64,000 bases of DNA from Streptomyces griseoflavus (GCF_014649995.1 NZ_BMUC01000004.1:99821-163820), one strand, 5' to 3'. Shown: positions 47,621 to 57,002, counted from the first letter of the stretch. Translations and numbers: made by a program. Notes: generated by a model from the sequence alone, not told the origin.

Positions 47621-48043
47621 ATGGAGCTGGAGGATCTGGTGCGGCTGCGGCGGGCCCGGGACCGGATGGACCGGGAGTACGCCGAGCCGCTGGACGTCTC
47701 CGCGCTGGCGCGGACCGCGCTGATGTCGCCGGGGCACTTCCAGCGCAGTTTCCGCGCGGCGTACGGGCAGACGCCGTACGCGTATCTCATGACCCGGCGG
47801 GTGGAGCGCGCCAAGGCGCTGCTGCGGCGCGGTGATCTGACGGTGACGGAGGTGTGCCTCGCGGTCGGCTGCACCTCCCTCGGTTCGTTCAGTTCGCGCT
47901 TCACCGAACTGGTCGGGGAGACGCCGAGCGCCTACCGGGCCCGGTCGCACGAGGAGAGCGCGGTGATCCCGCCGTGCGTGGCGCGGACGTTCACCCGCCC
48001 GGTGCGCGGCAGGACACAAGCCGATCCGCGCGAAACCTTCTAG
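47621..48043 (+). CDS. AraC-family transcriptional regulator, DNA-binding domain only
   Basis: 140 residues with two HTH motifs: LDVSALARTALMSPGHFQRS and LTVTEVCLAVGCTSLGSFSS, ending with the FTELVGETPSAYR signature. No ligand domain. Next gene (VOC protein) starts 9 bp later, so they are co-transcribed. Probably controls the two VOC genes. Confidence 0.9.
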   Translation: MELEDLVRLRRARDRMDREYAEPLDVSALARTALMSPGHFQRSFRAAYGQTPYAYLMTRRVERAKALLRRGDLTVTEVCLAVGCTSLGSFSSRFTELVGETPSAYRARSHEESAVIPPCVARTFTRPVRGRTQADPRETF

Positions 48044-48052
48044 CGTGGACGC

Positions 48053-48478
48053 ATGGACACAGGAACGGACGCGAAACTCGCCCAGTGCTTCATCGCCGTC
48101 GACGATCACGACAAGGCGCTGTCCTTCTACCGTGACGTGCTGGGGCTGGAGGTCCGCAACGACGTGGGGTTCGAGGGGATGCGGTGGGTGACGGTCGCCT
48201 CGCCGGACCAGGACGTGGAGATCGTGCTGGAGCCGCCCGCGGCGAACCCGGACGCCTCGCCCGGTGACAAGCAGGCCATGGCGGAGCTGCTGGCCAAGGG
48301 CATGCTGCGCGGGGTCAACTTCACCACCACCGACTGCGACGCCCTCTTCGAACGCGTCCGGGCCGCCGGCGCCGACGTGATCCAGGAGCCGGCGGACCAG
48401 CCGTACGGGGTGCGTGACTGTGCGTTCCGCGACCCGGCGGGGAACATGCTGCGCTTCATGGAACGCCCCGGCAGGTGA
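48053..48478 (+). CDS. VOC-family (glyoxalase/bleomycin-resistance fold) protein
   Basis: 141 residues with paired beta-alpha-beta-beta-beta modules: CFIAVDDHDKALSFYRDVLG at the start and RDPAGNMLRFME at the end. This is the AraC-linked glyoxalase-like subgroup. May bind or transform an electrophilic small molecule. Overlaps the next VOC gene by GTGA. Confidence 0.9.
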   Translation: MDTGTDAKLAQCFIAVDDHDKALSFYRDVLGLEVRNDVGFEGMRWVTVASPDQDVEIVLEPPAANPDASPGDKQAMAELLAKGMLRGVNFTTTDCDALFERVRAAGADVIQEPADQPYGVRDCAFRDPAGNMLRFMERPGR

Positions 48479-49221
48479 GCGTCCGCTGGACGTACCTCTT
48501 CCTCGACCGGCCCGGTGCGGCGGCCGACCGGGCGGGTGCCTTCTGGGCGGCCGTCACGGGGACGCGGCTGTCCGGGCCGAGCGGCGAGCACGGGGAGTTC
48601 GTGACGCTGGCGGTGGACGGCGCCGACGCCTGCGCGGGGGTGCAGCGCCTCGGCTCGGGTGAGGGCGGTGTGCATCTCGACCTGTCCGTGGACGACATCC
48701 CGGAGTTCGTCGCTCAGGCGCGGCGCCTGGGCGCGGGGACGGTCGCCGAGCACGACGGGTGGACCGTACTGCGCTCGCCGGCCGGTCAGGTGTTCTGCGC
48801 GATTCCCTGGCACGGGGAGTCGGCGCGGCCGCCCGTCGCGCACGGCAGCCGGCTGGACCAGGTGTGCCTGGACATCCCGCCGTCCCGCTACGACGAGGAA
48901 GTCGCCTTCTGGAGCGGGCTGTTGCCCGACTGGGATGCGGCGCCCGGCTCGCTCCCGGAGTTCCACGTGGTCCGGCCGCCGGCCGGGCTGCCGGTGCGCT
49001 TCCTGCTCCAGCGGATCGAGGACGAGCGGCCGGTCTCCGCCCACCCGGACCTGGCCTGCGCCGATGTCGCCACGACGCGTGCCCGGCACGAGGAGCACGG
49101 GGCCGTGCCCGTGGCCGGGTTCGGCCGCTGGACGGTGATGCGCGACCCCACGGGCGGCGTCTACTGCCTGACCGGCCGCGATCCGGAGACGGGCCTTCCC
49201 GCGGGCCGGCCGGTGGCGTAA
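48475..49221 (+). CDS. Two-domain VOC-family protein
   Basis: 248 residues with two VOC modules (about 1-115 and 120-235). The first has TYLFLDRPGAAADRAGAFWA and LRSPAGQVFCAIPW; the second has VCLDIPPSRYDEEVAFWSGL and MRDPTGGVYCLTGRDPET. Metal-ligand His/Glu positions are incomplete, so a binding role is possible. GTG start coupled to the upstream VOC gene. Confidence 0.88.
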   Translation: MSVRWTYLFLDRPGAAADRAGAFWAAVTGTRLSGPSGEHGEFVTLAVDGADACAGVQRLGSGEGGVHLDLSVDDIPEFVAQARRLGAGTVAEHDGWTVLRSPAGQVFCAIPWHGESARPPVAHGSRLDQVCLDIPPSRYDEEVAFWSGLLPDWDAAPGSLPEFHVVRPPAGLPVRFLLQRIEDERPVSAHPDLACADVATTRARHEEHGAVPVAGFGRWTVMRDPTGGVYCLTGRDPETGLPAGRPVA

Positions 49222-49267
49222 CCCGGGCCGCGGTGGCGGTGCGGCACGGCTTCGCCCTCCCCGTTCG

Positions 49268-49462
49268 GCGCTTCCTGCTGTACGTGCGCACCACCACGCC
49301 GTTGCCGAACCCGCGCACCGACTCCAGCGCGAACTCCGTGACGGAGAAGACGGAGGCGAACATCGGCATCCCGGACCCCTGCACGACGGGGCAGGTCCTG
49401 ATGACCGGTTCGTCGATCTCGTCGGCCGGCGCGCCGGCGATCCGCGCTCCGCCGCAGAGGTA
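49268..49462 (-). pseudogene. Remnant of a RibD_C/dihydrofolate-reductase-family gene
   Basis: Leftward frame reads YLCGGARIAGAPADEIDEPV, followed by IRTCPVVQGSGMPMFASVFS and a GNGVVVRTYSRKR end. That is the C-terminal half of the DHFR/RibD_C reductase family (GG-x-LAG, DEI, PVxxGxGxxxF). No N-terminal half or start codon exists upstream, and the frame has no stop near the natural end. It lies in the 274-bp gap between the VOC and oxidase regions. Calling it a decayed gene is inference from a conserved C-terminus. Confidence 0.6.
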
Positions 49463-49495
49463 TGGGTGCGATGCCGTAGGAGGACGGGCGGACCG

Positions 49496-49933
49496 TCATC
49501 CCGGGTGCAGCCCGCGGCCGGCCATCACCAGGAGCAGGCCCGTGACCAGGACGGGGGCGAAGGCCGCGGTGGCGGCCACCGCACGAGGGCGCCTGCGCGC
49601 GGCGGGCGGCGGGACGTGCGGCAGGCCCGCCCACTGCCGGGCCGTCTCGCGCCGCTCGGCGGCGCGCCGCACGGCGGCACGGACGCACAGGGCCATGGCG
49701 GCCGCGCCGCCCACGGCCGCCACCGCCGCCGGCGTCCACCGGGCCGGGGCCACGAGCAGCGCCAGGGCGACCGCCGCCGCCGTGCCCCAGCCGGTGAGGC
49801 AGGCGAGCGCCGCGGTACGACGGGAGCGCGGACGGTCGGGTCCGGCGCGCAGATCGGCGAGGGCGGGCAGGTACCAGACGCTGCCGGCGACGGTCACCGC
49901 CGTGCACCCCAGGGCGAGGACGGGCTGCGGCAC
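49496..49933 (-). CDS. Small membrane protein next to cytochrome oxidase subunit I
   Basis: 145 residues with four hydrophobic segments (about 5-25, 42-62, 66-88, 118-142) and an Arg-rich loop. GTG start 3 bp after the oxidase gene, so translation is coupled. No match to known CtaF or Cox subunit IV is recognised. It may be an accessory subunit or assembly factor. Confidence 0.65.
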   Translation of the reverse strand: MPQPVLALGCTAVTVAGSVWYLPALADLRAGPDRPRSRRTAALACLTGWGTAAAVALALLVAPARWTPAAVAAVGGAAAMALCVRAAVRRAAERRETARQWAGLPHVPPPAARRRPRAVAATAAFAPVLVTGLLLVMAGRGLHPG

Positions 49934-49936
49934 GGC

Positions 49937-51655
49937 TCACCGCTCCGTTTCGAGCGCGGCGATCTCCGGGTGGTGCAGGTCGAACGCCGGGGACTCGCTG
50001 CGGATCCTCGGCAGCGTGGTGAAGTTGTGGCGCGGCGGCGGGCACGAGGTCGCCCACTCCAGGGAACGGCTGTAGCCCCAGGGGTCGTCGACGCCGACCG
50101 GCTTGCCGTACTTGGCCGTCTTCCAGACGTTGTAGAAGAACGGCAGGATCGACAGCCCGAGCAGGAACGACCCGATCGAGGACAGGGTGTTCAGGGCGGT
50201 GAAGCCGTCGGCCGCGAGGTAGTCGGCGTAGCGGCGCGGCATGCCCTCGACGCCCAGCCAGTGCTGGACGAGGAAGGTCAGGTGGAAGCCGGCCGTGAGG
50301 GTCCAGAAGGTGATCCTGCCGAGGCGTTCGTCGAGCATCTTGCCGGTGAACTTGGGCCACCAGAAGTGGAATCCGGCGAACATCGCGTACACGACCGTCC
50401 CGAAGACGGTGTAGTGGAAGTGCGCGACGACGAAGTACGTGTCGGAGACGTGGAAGTCCAGCGGGGGCGAGGCCAGCAGCACGCCGGTCAGGCCGCCGAA
50501 GAGGAAGGTGACCAGGAAGCCCACCGTCCACAGCATCGGCGTCTCGAAGGACAGACTGCCCTTCCACATGGTGCCGATCCAGTTGAAGAACTTCACGCCC
50601 GTCGGCACCGCGATCAGCATCGTCATGAAGGCGAAGAACGGCAGCAGCACCCCGCCCGTGACGTACATGTGGTGCGCCCACACGGTCACCGAGAGGCCGG
50701 CGATGGCGACGGTCGCGCCGATCAGGCCCATGTAGCCGAACATGGGCTTGCGGGAGAAGACCGGGATCACCTCGGAGACGATGCCGAAGAACGGCAGCGC
50801 CAGGATGTACACCTCGGGGTGGCCGAAGAACCAGAACAGGTGCTGCCACAGCAGCGCCCCGCCGTTGGCCGCGTCGAAGATGTGACTGCCGAACTTGCGG
50901 TCGCACTCCAGCGCGAACAGCGCCGCCGCCAGGACCGGGAACACGATCAGCACCAGCAGCGCCGTCAGCAGCACGTTCCAGGTGAAGATCGGCATGCGGA
51001 ACATCGTCATCCCGGGTGCCCGCATGCAGATGATCGTGGTGATGAAGTTGACCGCGCCGAGGATCGAACCGAAGCCGGACAGGGCCACGCCCATGATCCA
51101 CAGATCGGCGCCGATGCCCGGCGAGTAGATCTCGTTGGACAGCGGTGCGTACAGGAACCAGCCGAAGTCGGCGGCGCCCCCCGGCGTGAGGAAACCGCCG
51201 GCGGCGATCACGGAGCCGAACAGGAACAGCCAGAACGCCAGCATGTTCAGCCGGGGGAACGCCACGTCGGGCGCCCCGATCTGCAACGGCATGATCCAGT
51301 TCGCGAACCCGGTGAACAGCGGCATCGCGAACATCAGCAGCATGATCGAACCGTGCATCGTGAACGCCTGGTTGAACTGCTCGTTCGACATGATCTGCGT
51401 GCCCGGGCGGGCGAGTTCGGCGCGCATCACCAGCGCCATCACCCCGCCGACGACGAAGAACACGAAGGCGCTGACCAGGTACAGCGTGCCGATCTTCTTG
51501 TGGTCGGTGGTCGTCAGCCAGTCCACCCACGCGGTCCGGCGCGCGGCGGGCGTTCCCGCGGCGTCTCCTCCGTGGGCCACGGCCGCCGTGTGCGGCACCG
51601 GACGGGACCGGTCCCGCTCCGCGGTGCTCACCTGGTCCATGCGTATCTCATCCAC
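49937..51655 (-). CDS. ctaD: Cytochrome c oxidase subunit I (paralogue)
   Basis: 572 residues, 12 helices. Heme/copper ligands visible: MHGS (low-spin heme His), HPEVY (CuB His cross-linked to Tyr), WAHHMY (two CuB His) and AHFHYT (heme a3 and a His). It reduces O2 and pumps protons. No subunit II or III gene is nearby, so it is a duplicate of the main aa3 subunit. GTG 51655 is preceded by GGGGAGGA at good spacing; ATG 51640 is the alternative. Followed by a coupled small membrane protein. Confidence 0.92.
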   Translation of the reverse strand: MDEIRMDQVSTAERDRSRPVPHTAAVAHGGDAAGTPAARRTAWVDWLTTTDHKKIGTLYLVSAFVFFVVGGVMALVMRAELARPGTQIMSNEQFNQAFTMHGSIMLLMFAMPLFTGFANWIMPLQIGAPDVAFPRLNMLAFWLFLFGSVIAAGGFLTPGGAADFGWFLYAPLSNEIYSPGIGADLWIMGVALSGFGSILGAVNFITTIICMRAPGMTMFRMPIFTWNVLLTALLVLIVFPVLAAALFALECDRKFGSHIFDAANGGALLWQHLFWFFGHPEVYILALPFFGIVSEVIPVFSRKPMFGYMGLIGATVAIAGLSVTVWAHHMYVTGGVLLPFFAFMTMLIAVPTGVKFFNWIGTMWKGSLSFETPMLWTVGFLVTFLFGGLTGVLLASPPLDFHVSDTYFVVAHFHYTVFGTVVYAMFAGFHFWWPKFTGKMLDERLGRITFWTLTAGFHLTFLVQHWLGVEGMPRRYADYLAADGFTALNTLSSIGSFLLGLSILPFFYNVWKTAKYGKPVGVDDPWGYSRSLEWATSCPPPRHNFTTLPRIRSESPAFDLHHPEIAALETER

Positions 51656-51775
51656 CGGATGTCTTCCTCCCCAGCCGTTTCGGCGCGCCTCATGATCGAC
51701 GGCGGGGGAAGGGGTCCGCATGGGTCGAAGGGGCCCTGTGCGGGCCCCGGGCCGGGGACCAATGGTCCTTCGGTT

Positions 51776-52317
51776 CAGTCCGGTGCGGCGGCCGGCCACA
51801 CCGCCTGCCGGGCGGCGCCCGCGGGCCACACGATCTCCACCGGGACACCCCGCGCGCGGGCGTAGGTCACCAGGTGGGCCGTGGCGTCGCGGCCGTTGGA
51901 CGGGGAGCCGTCCCAGACCGCCAGCAGCAGACCGCCCGCCGCGACGAGCCGCTCGTCGGCGCCGATGCAGGAGGCGCGGTCCAACGGGTCGTAGGCCACC
52001 AGGCGTACCTGGTCGGCGAGGGTGAGCAGTTCACCGGTCGCCATCCGGTCGTGCCGGGGCGGCATGGCCGGCATCCCGGCACGGGTGGGGATCACCACCG
52101 CCAGCGGGCAGCCCGACGCCCGCGCGGCCCTGCCGGACACCAGGGGCGTCCCCGCGCCCGTGCGCACCATGGCCATGCCGCCGCGGTCCGGGCGGCGTGC
52201 CAGCCGGGTCCGCAACGCGGACTCCACCAGCGGGACGGTGTCCGGGGCCAGATCGGCGTGCCCCACCACCACGATGTCCCCGTCCGTCCCGCCACCGTCG
52301 CCCACTGCCGCACGCAT
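51776..52317 (-). CDS. SLOG/nucleotide-binding-like hypothetical protein
   Basis: 180 residues. The C-terminal pattern [20 protein letters not shown], then [20 protein letters not shown] and IVWPAGA, recalls Streptomyces proteins of the SLOG/TIR-like Rossmannoid class that bind nucleotides. The N-terminus has [20 protein letters not shown], where the canonical GSR-type motif would lie. Cytoplasmic; function unknown. Confidence 0.5.
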
Positions 52318-52471
52318 CGTGCCCCCGCCGTCTCGTCGTCCGCCGCCCGCCGGACCGCTCGGTGCGGCCGACGGGCGCTGGTCGCGAGCCAGTGAAGCCG
52401 GGACGGCCGCCGACGACCAGGGCCGAACGTCCCTGTCGGGCCCGGAGAGGGCGGGGAGGACGGCAGGGAGG

Positions 52472-53131
52472 TCAGCCCTCCGGGAGGGCCGGCGAGCCGG
52501 TGGCCGTGGACCGGGGCTCGCGCCACATCGGCCACATCGACGGGCCGTCCGGCAGGGACAGGGGCTGACCGGCCGCCTCGAAGCCGAGGCGTTCGTACAG
52601 CCGGCGGCTGCGCTCGTTGCTCGCCTCCAGGTAGGCCGCCCGTCCCTCCCGGTCGCAGCGGTCCAGGACGGAGCCGATCAGCGCGGTGCCGAGGCCCTCG
52701 CCCTGACGGCCTGGAGCGACGCCGATCATCCACAGGTACTCGTGGGCCCGGCCCGAGGGGTGGATGTCCGCCGTGAGGCGGCCGATCAGTTCCACGCGTT
52801 CGTTGTCGGGATCGACGTCCTGGCGCGTCCGCGCGAAGCCGTCGTCCCCCGCGGGGTCTCCGGCACCGGATCCGGAGTCGCCGGCACCGGGTTCCTCCGC
52901 GGGCACCGACATCCACAGGGCGCAGGCGGAGCCGTCCTCGGTGACGTCGATGCGCCCGTCGGCGAGGACGACGTCGGTGAAGGCCGCCATGAGCTTGTGG
53001 TGCGTCGTACGGCGGTACTCCGCGCCGGGGAAGACCCAGCCGCTGACCGGGTCGTCCTGGAACGCCTCGTCCAGGAGGCGGACGATCAGCTCCCGGTCGT
53101 CCTCCCCAGCCGTCCGGATCGCCACTCCCAT
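52472..53131 (-). CDS. GNAT-family N-acetyltransferase
   Basis: 219 residues. Acetyl-CoA-binding motif A is LWMIGVAPGRQGEGLGTALI, then AYLEASNERSRRLYERLGFE (motif B). Typical of the Streptomyces GNAT group acting on small amines or antibiotics. ATG 53131 chosen over GTG 53137 because GAAGGGG is 5 nt before it. Confidence 0.9.
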   Translation of the reverse strand: MGVAIRTAGEDDRELIVRLLDEAFQDDPVSGWVFPGAEYRRTTHHKLMAAFTDVVLADGRIDVTEDGSACALWMSVPAEEPGAGDSGSGAGDPAGDDGFARTRQDVDPDNERVELIGRLTADIHPSGRAHEYLWMIGVAPGRQGEGLGTALIGSVLDRCDREGRAAYLEASNERSRRLYERLGFEAAGQPLSLPDGPSMWPMWREPRSTATGSPALPEG

Positions 53132-53200
53132 GTCCACCCCTTCGCCTCAACCATGCTGTCTCGTACGGTGGTTGACCCTATCGGGGGCAGCGGCCGAAGG

Positions 53201-53239
53201 GGCGGGCCCCGCACATCGTGGGGAAGTGCGGGACCCGCC
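53201..53239 (-). terminator. Terminator after polyprenyl synthase gene
   Basis: GGCGGGCCCCGCAC (53201-53214) pairs with GTGCGGGACCCGCC (53226-53239) with one mismatch and an 11-nt loop, about 80 bp past the stop. Confidence 0.65.
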
Positions 53240-53320
53240 GGGCCGGACCCCCGGTGCCGTGCGCAGTCAGGGGGCCGCACGGCGCGGGGGGCCGGGTACT
53301 GGGGACGGCCCGGCGGGCCG

Positions 53321-54430
53321 TCAGGTGGTGCGCCGGGTCACGAACTCGGCGAGTGCCAGCAGGCCGCCCGCCGCCTCCGGGTCGGGCACGGCGCGGGCCA
53401 CTTCCTGCATCGCCCGGGCCATCCGGTCGGCCGCCTCGGTCTGGGCCCAGTCCCGGCCGCCCGCCCGTTCCACGGCACGCACGATGCGTTCCAGATCCTC
53501 CTTCCGGTGCGGGGTCGCGTACACCGCGGCGAGATCCGCGGCCGCCGGGGTGCCGGAGGTGAGCGCCGCCACCACCGGCAGGGACTTCTTGCGGGCGGCC
53601 AGGTCCGCACCGGCCGGCTTGCCGGTGCGGCGCGGGTCGCCCCAGGTGCCGATCACGTCGTCGATGAGCTGGAAGGCCAGTCCCGCCTGACGGCCGAACG
53701 CGTCGAGTGCCGCCACGTCCTCCTCCCCGGCGTCCGCGTACAGCGCCCCGATGGCGCAGGCGCAGCCCAGCAGTGCCCCGGTCTTCGCCTCGGCCATGGC
53801 GAGCGTCTCGGCGAGGGTGACCTCTCCGGGGGCACGCCGTTCCAGGTCCGTGTCCGCGTGCTGTCCCGCGCACAGCTCGATCACGCAGTCCGCGAGCCGG
53901 GCCGACGCGGCACGGGCCGCCGGGTGGGGGTCCTCGGCGAGCAGCCTCAGGGCGAGCGCCTGGAGGGCGTCCCCCGCGAGGATCGCGCCGGCGTCACCGA
54001 ACACCGTCCACGCCGTGGGCCGGTGCCGGCGGGTGGTGTCCCGGTCCATCACGTCGTCGTGCAACAGCGTGAAGTTGTGGACCAGTTCCACGGCCGCCGC
54101 CGCGTGCACGGCGGCCGCCCGTGCGGTGGGGCCGCCCATCGCGGAGGCCGCGGCGAGCACCAGCGCGGGGCGGATCGCCTTGCCCGCGCCTCCGTGGGCC
54201 GCCGTGCCGTCCGCGTCCTGCCAGCCGAAGTGGTGCAGCGCGATCCGGCGCATGGGTCCGGGCAGCGAGTCGAGGGCCGCCCGCAGCACCGGGTCGACCG
54301 CGGCCCGGGCCCTGTCCAGCAGCACCGTCGCCTCGTGTCCGTCCCCGGCACGCTGCTCCGGCACCGTGGGGACCTCACCCGGACGCCCCGTCGTACGCCC
54401 CGTCTGCCGCTCCGTGATGGATTCCGTCAT
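53321..54430 (-). CDS. Polyprenyl (geranyl/farnesyl-type) diphosphate synthase, likely encapsulin cargo
   Basis: 369-residue all-helical trans-prenyltransferase. First Asp-rich motif DDVMD (125-129) within NFTLLHDDVMDRDTTRRHRP, second DDVIG (257-261) in AFQLIDDVIGTWGDP, and GKAIRP near 84-89. It condenses IPP with an allylic diphosphate; chain length cannot be read safely. The first ~35 residues are Thr/Glu/Pro/Gly-rich and apparently disordered, unlike housekeeping synthases, and could be a loading tail for the shell encoded just upstream (133 bp). ATG 54430 with AGGGGGAAG upstream. Confidence 0.88.
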   Translation of the reverse strand: MTESITERQTGRTTGRPGEVPTVPEQRAGDGHEATVLLDRARAAVDPVLRAALDSLPGPMRRIALHHFGWQDADGTAAHGGAGKAIRPALVLAAASAMGGPTARAAAVHAAAAVELVHNFTLLHDDVMDRDTTRRHRPTAWTVFGDAGAILAGDALQALALRLLAEDPHPAARAASARLADCVIELCAGQHADTDLERRAPGEVTLAETLAMAEAKTGALLGCACAIGALYADAGEEDVAALDAFGRQAGLAFQLIDDVIGTWGDPRRTGKPAGADLAARKKSLPVVAALTSGTPAAADLAAVYATPHRKEDLERIVRAVERAGGRDWAQTEAADRMARAMQEVARAVPDPEAAGGLLALAEFVTRRTT

Positions 54431-54563
54431 CGGCTTCCCCCTGGCACCGGTTCGGTGGAGGAGTGGTGGGAGGGCGCTTCCGCACCCGTCGAGCACGCTC
54501 CTCCGAGGTGTACCCGCCCGGACGGCCGGGGACACGGCACGCGGCACGGGAGCCCGCGGACGG

Positions 54564-55970
54564 TCACCGCCAGCGGCCGATCTCGACGTCCTCCAGGACA
54601 CCCAGCGCGTCCGGTACCAGGACCGCGGCCGAGTAGTAGGCCGTGACCAGGTACTTGATGATGGCTTGTTCGTTGATGCCCATGAACCGCACGGACAGGC
54701 TCGGCTCGATCTCGTCGGGGATGCCGGTGGCCCGCAGACCGATGACGCCCTGGTCCTCCTCGCCGGTGCGCAGGGCGATGATGGAGGTCGTGCGGGCCTC
54801 GGTCACCGGGATCTTGTTGCACGGAAAGATGGGCACCCCGCGCCAGGTGGGAATGCGGTTGCCGCCCATGTCGACGGTCTCCGGGACGAGCCCCCGCTTG
54901 TTGAGCTCACGGCCGAACGCGGCGATCGCGCGCGGGTGGGCGAGCAGCAGCCTGGTCCCGCGCCGCCTGCTGAGCAGTTCGTCCAGGTCGTCGGGGCCCG
55001 GCACCCCGTCGTGCGGCTGGATCCGCTGGTCGTACTCGCAGTTGTGGAGCAGACCGAACTCGCGGTTGTTGACGAGCTCGTGCTCCTGGCGCTCCTTCAG
55101 CGCCTCCACGGTCAGCCGGATCTGCTGTTCCGTCTGGTTCATGGGCTGGTTGTAGAGGTCGGCCACGCGGGAGTGGATGCGCAGCACGGTCTGGGCGACG
55201 CTGAGTTCGTACTCGCGGGGCCTGGCCTCGTAGTCGACGAAGGTGTGCGGGATGTCCGGCTCCCCGCTGTGGCCGGACGCGAGGTCGATCTCCTTCTCCC
55301 CGTACTTGTTGGTGCGCTGCCCGGGTACCTCGAGCCGGCTGCGGAGGTGTTCGCGCAGGCTGTCCGACCGCTCGGCGACCTGCTCGACCGCCTCGCGGGG
55401 CAGCACCAGGACGGTGCAGGGGGTGAGGGTGCGGGCCGTGTACTCCCAGATGGCGTCCTCGCCCTGCAGTGCCTGCTCACCGAAGTAGGCGCCGTCGGCG
55501 AGGACCCCGAGGGACTCGTCCTGGCCGTAGGGGCCGGTGCCGACCCGCTCCACGCGGCCGTGCGCCAGCAGGTACACCTCGTCGGCCGGACTGCCGAAGG
55601 AGGCGATCACCTGGCCGGCCTCGATCTCCCGCTGCCGGCAGCGGGAAGCCAGCTCCGTCAGCACCTCCTCGTCCTCGTACGACCGCAGGACCGGCAGCTC
55701 GCCCAGCTCTGCCGGGATGATCTCGACACGGTCGCCGGTCTTCACGAACGTCATCCGGCCATCACCCACGGCGTACGTCAGCCGCCGGTTCACCCGGTAC
55801 GTACCGCCCTGCACGTCGACCCACGGCAGCATGCGCAGCAGCCAGCGCGAGCTGATCTCCTGCATCTGCGGCACGGACTTGGTCGTGGTGGCCAGGTTCC
55901 GCGCGGCGGCCGTACCGAGGCTCTGCTGCTGCCCGGCCTGCTCCGTGCGGACCTCTTCGCCTACCGACAT
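54564..55970 (-). CDS. Family 2B encapsulin shell protein with cyclic-nucleotide-binding-like domain (EshA/EshB type)
   Basis: 468 residues. The N-arm (1-60, [31 protein letters not shown]) and C-terminal two thirds (about 215-468, with [20 protein letters not shown] and [20 protein letters not shown]) match the HK97-fold family 2 encapsulins. A CNBD-like insert lies at about 90-210 with [14 protein letters not shown]. Such shells self-assemble into nanocompartments. ATG 55970 is preceded by GGGGAGGG. First gene of a two-gene unit with the polyprenyl synthase. S. coelicolor and S. griseus EshA relatives affect growth and antibiotic production. Confidence 0.9.
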   Translation of the reverse strand: MSVGEEVRTEQAGQQQSLGTAAARNLATTTKSVPQMQEISSRWLLRMLPWVDVQGGTYRVNRRLTYAVGDGRMTFVKTGDRVEIIPAELGELPVLRSYEDEEVLTELASRCRQREIEAGQVIASFGSPADEVYLLAHGRVERVGTGPYGQDESLGVLADGAYFGEQALQGEDAIWEYTARTLTPCTVLVLPREAVEQVAERSDSLREHLRSRLEVPGQRTNKYGEKEIDLASGHSGEPDIPHTFVDYEARPREYELSVAQTVLRIHSRVADLYNQPMNQTEQQIRLTVEALKERQEHELVNNREFGLLHNCEYDQRIQPHDGVPGPDDLDELLSRRRGTRLLLAHPRAIAAFGRELNKRGLVPETVDMGGNRIPTWRGVPIFPCNKIPVTEARTTSIIALRTGEEDQGVIGLRATGIPDEIEPSLSVRFMGINEQAIIKYLVTAYYSAAVLVPDALGVLEDVEIGRWR

Positions 55971-56183
55971 GAGAAATTGCCCTCCCCAATGGTGGTGCAC
56001 GCCCGGCCTCGCCGGACGTCGTCCTGCGTGATCAAGCGTTCCTCACCCGGCGTGCCCGCGCCATTACACGATCGAGCGGGGTTGGATCTTGGGAGGTGTG
56101 GGCACACATGCGGCGCCCGCTCCAACATCCCGGTAGCGGAACGAGATTGTCCGGATCGAGTCGCACAGGACCCGAACGGAAAG

Positions 56184-56212
56184 TTGAACTCGTTCCTTTC
56201 CGGTAATAGGGC
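56184..56212 (+). promoter_or_regulatory. Candidate promoter of the amidase gene
   Basis: TTGAAC (56184-56189) and TAGGGC (56207-56212), 17-bp spacing, 54 bp before the start. The -35 lies within an imperfect inverted repeat GGAAAG...CTTTCC (56178-56201). The 296-bp divergent region also must hold the encapsulin promoter, which I could not place. Confidence 0.4.
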
Positions 56213-56266
56213 CAGTACCAGGTGGTCGCGCACGGCGGCTGCCGCCCGGCACGAAGGAGGGCGGTC

Positions 56267-56857
56267 ATGGCCCCACCCATGTCCGCGAGCGCGTTCCTGC
56301 GCGCGCTGAAGGCGGAAGGGCTCACGGTCGTCGAGGTCGGCGACTGGCGCGACCACAACCGCAACCACAAGGGCCCCTGGGGCCCGGTGCACGGCGTGAT
56401 GATCCACCACACGGTCACCAAGGGCAGCGCGAAGACCGTGGAGCTGTGCCGCAAGGGCTACTCGGGCCTGCCCGGTCCGCTGTGCCACGGCGTCATCACC
56501 AAGGACGGCCGGGTCCACCTGGTCGGCTACGGCAGGGCGAACCACGCGGGGCTCGGCGACGACGACGTGCTGCGCGCGGTGATCGCCGAGAAGCGGCTGC
56601 CGGCGGACAACGAGGCGAACACCGACGGCAACCGGCACTTCTACGGCTTCGAGTGCGAGAACCTGGGCGACGGCAAGGACCCCTGGCCGGCGGCGCAGCT
56701 GGAGGCGATCGAGAAGGCCGCCGCCGCGGTCTGCCGCCACCACGGCTGGAACGAACGGTCCGTCATCGGGCATCTGGAGTGGCAGCCGGGCAAGCCGGAC
56801 CCGCGGGGATTCACGATGGCGTCGATGCGGACCCGTATCGGCGACCGTCTGAAGTGA
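56267..56857 (+). CDS. N-acetylmuramoyl-L-alanine amidase (Amidase_2/PGRP fold)
   Basis: 196 residues. Zinc site: His in GVMIHHTVTKG, then His/Asp in SVIGHLEWQPGKPDP; FYGFECEN and DGRVHLVGYGRANHAG lie between. It cleaves the amide bond between MurNAc and L-Ala. No signal peptide, so export is non-classical or its role is intracellular recycling or phage-like. ATG 56267 with AAGGAGG. Confidence 0.92.
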   Translation: MAPPMSASAFLRALKAEGLTVVEVGDWRDHNRNHKGPWGPVHGVMIHHTVTKGSAKTVELCRKGYSGLPGPLCHGVITKDGRVHLVGYGRANHAGLGDDDVLRAVIAEKRLPADNEANTDGNRHFYGFECENLGDGKDPWPAAQLEAIEKAAAAVCRHHGWNERSVIGHLEWQPGKPDPRGFTMASMRTRIGDRLK

Positions 56858-57002
56858 GGCACCGGCGCTCCCGCGCACCCCGCCGCGGCACTCCGGCCGG
56901 TGCGGGCGCCCCGCCCGCACCGGCGTGGGGCGGGGAGGCCGCGGCCGTCCGGGGCCGCGGGGCCGGCTGCCGCGAGGGGAGCGGCCGGGCGACAATGTCC
57001 CG

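Noticed and set aside
52022-54646. Long plus-strand frame over the GNAT and polyprenyl synthase genes
   Set aside because: Antisense shadow; both minus-strand genes have catalytic motifs.
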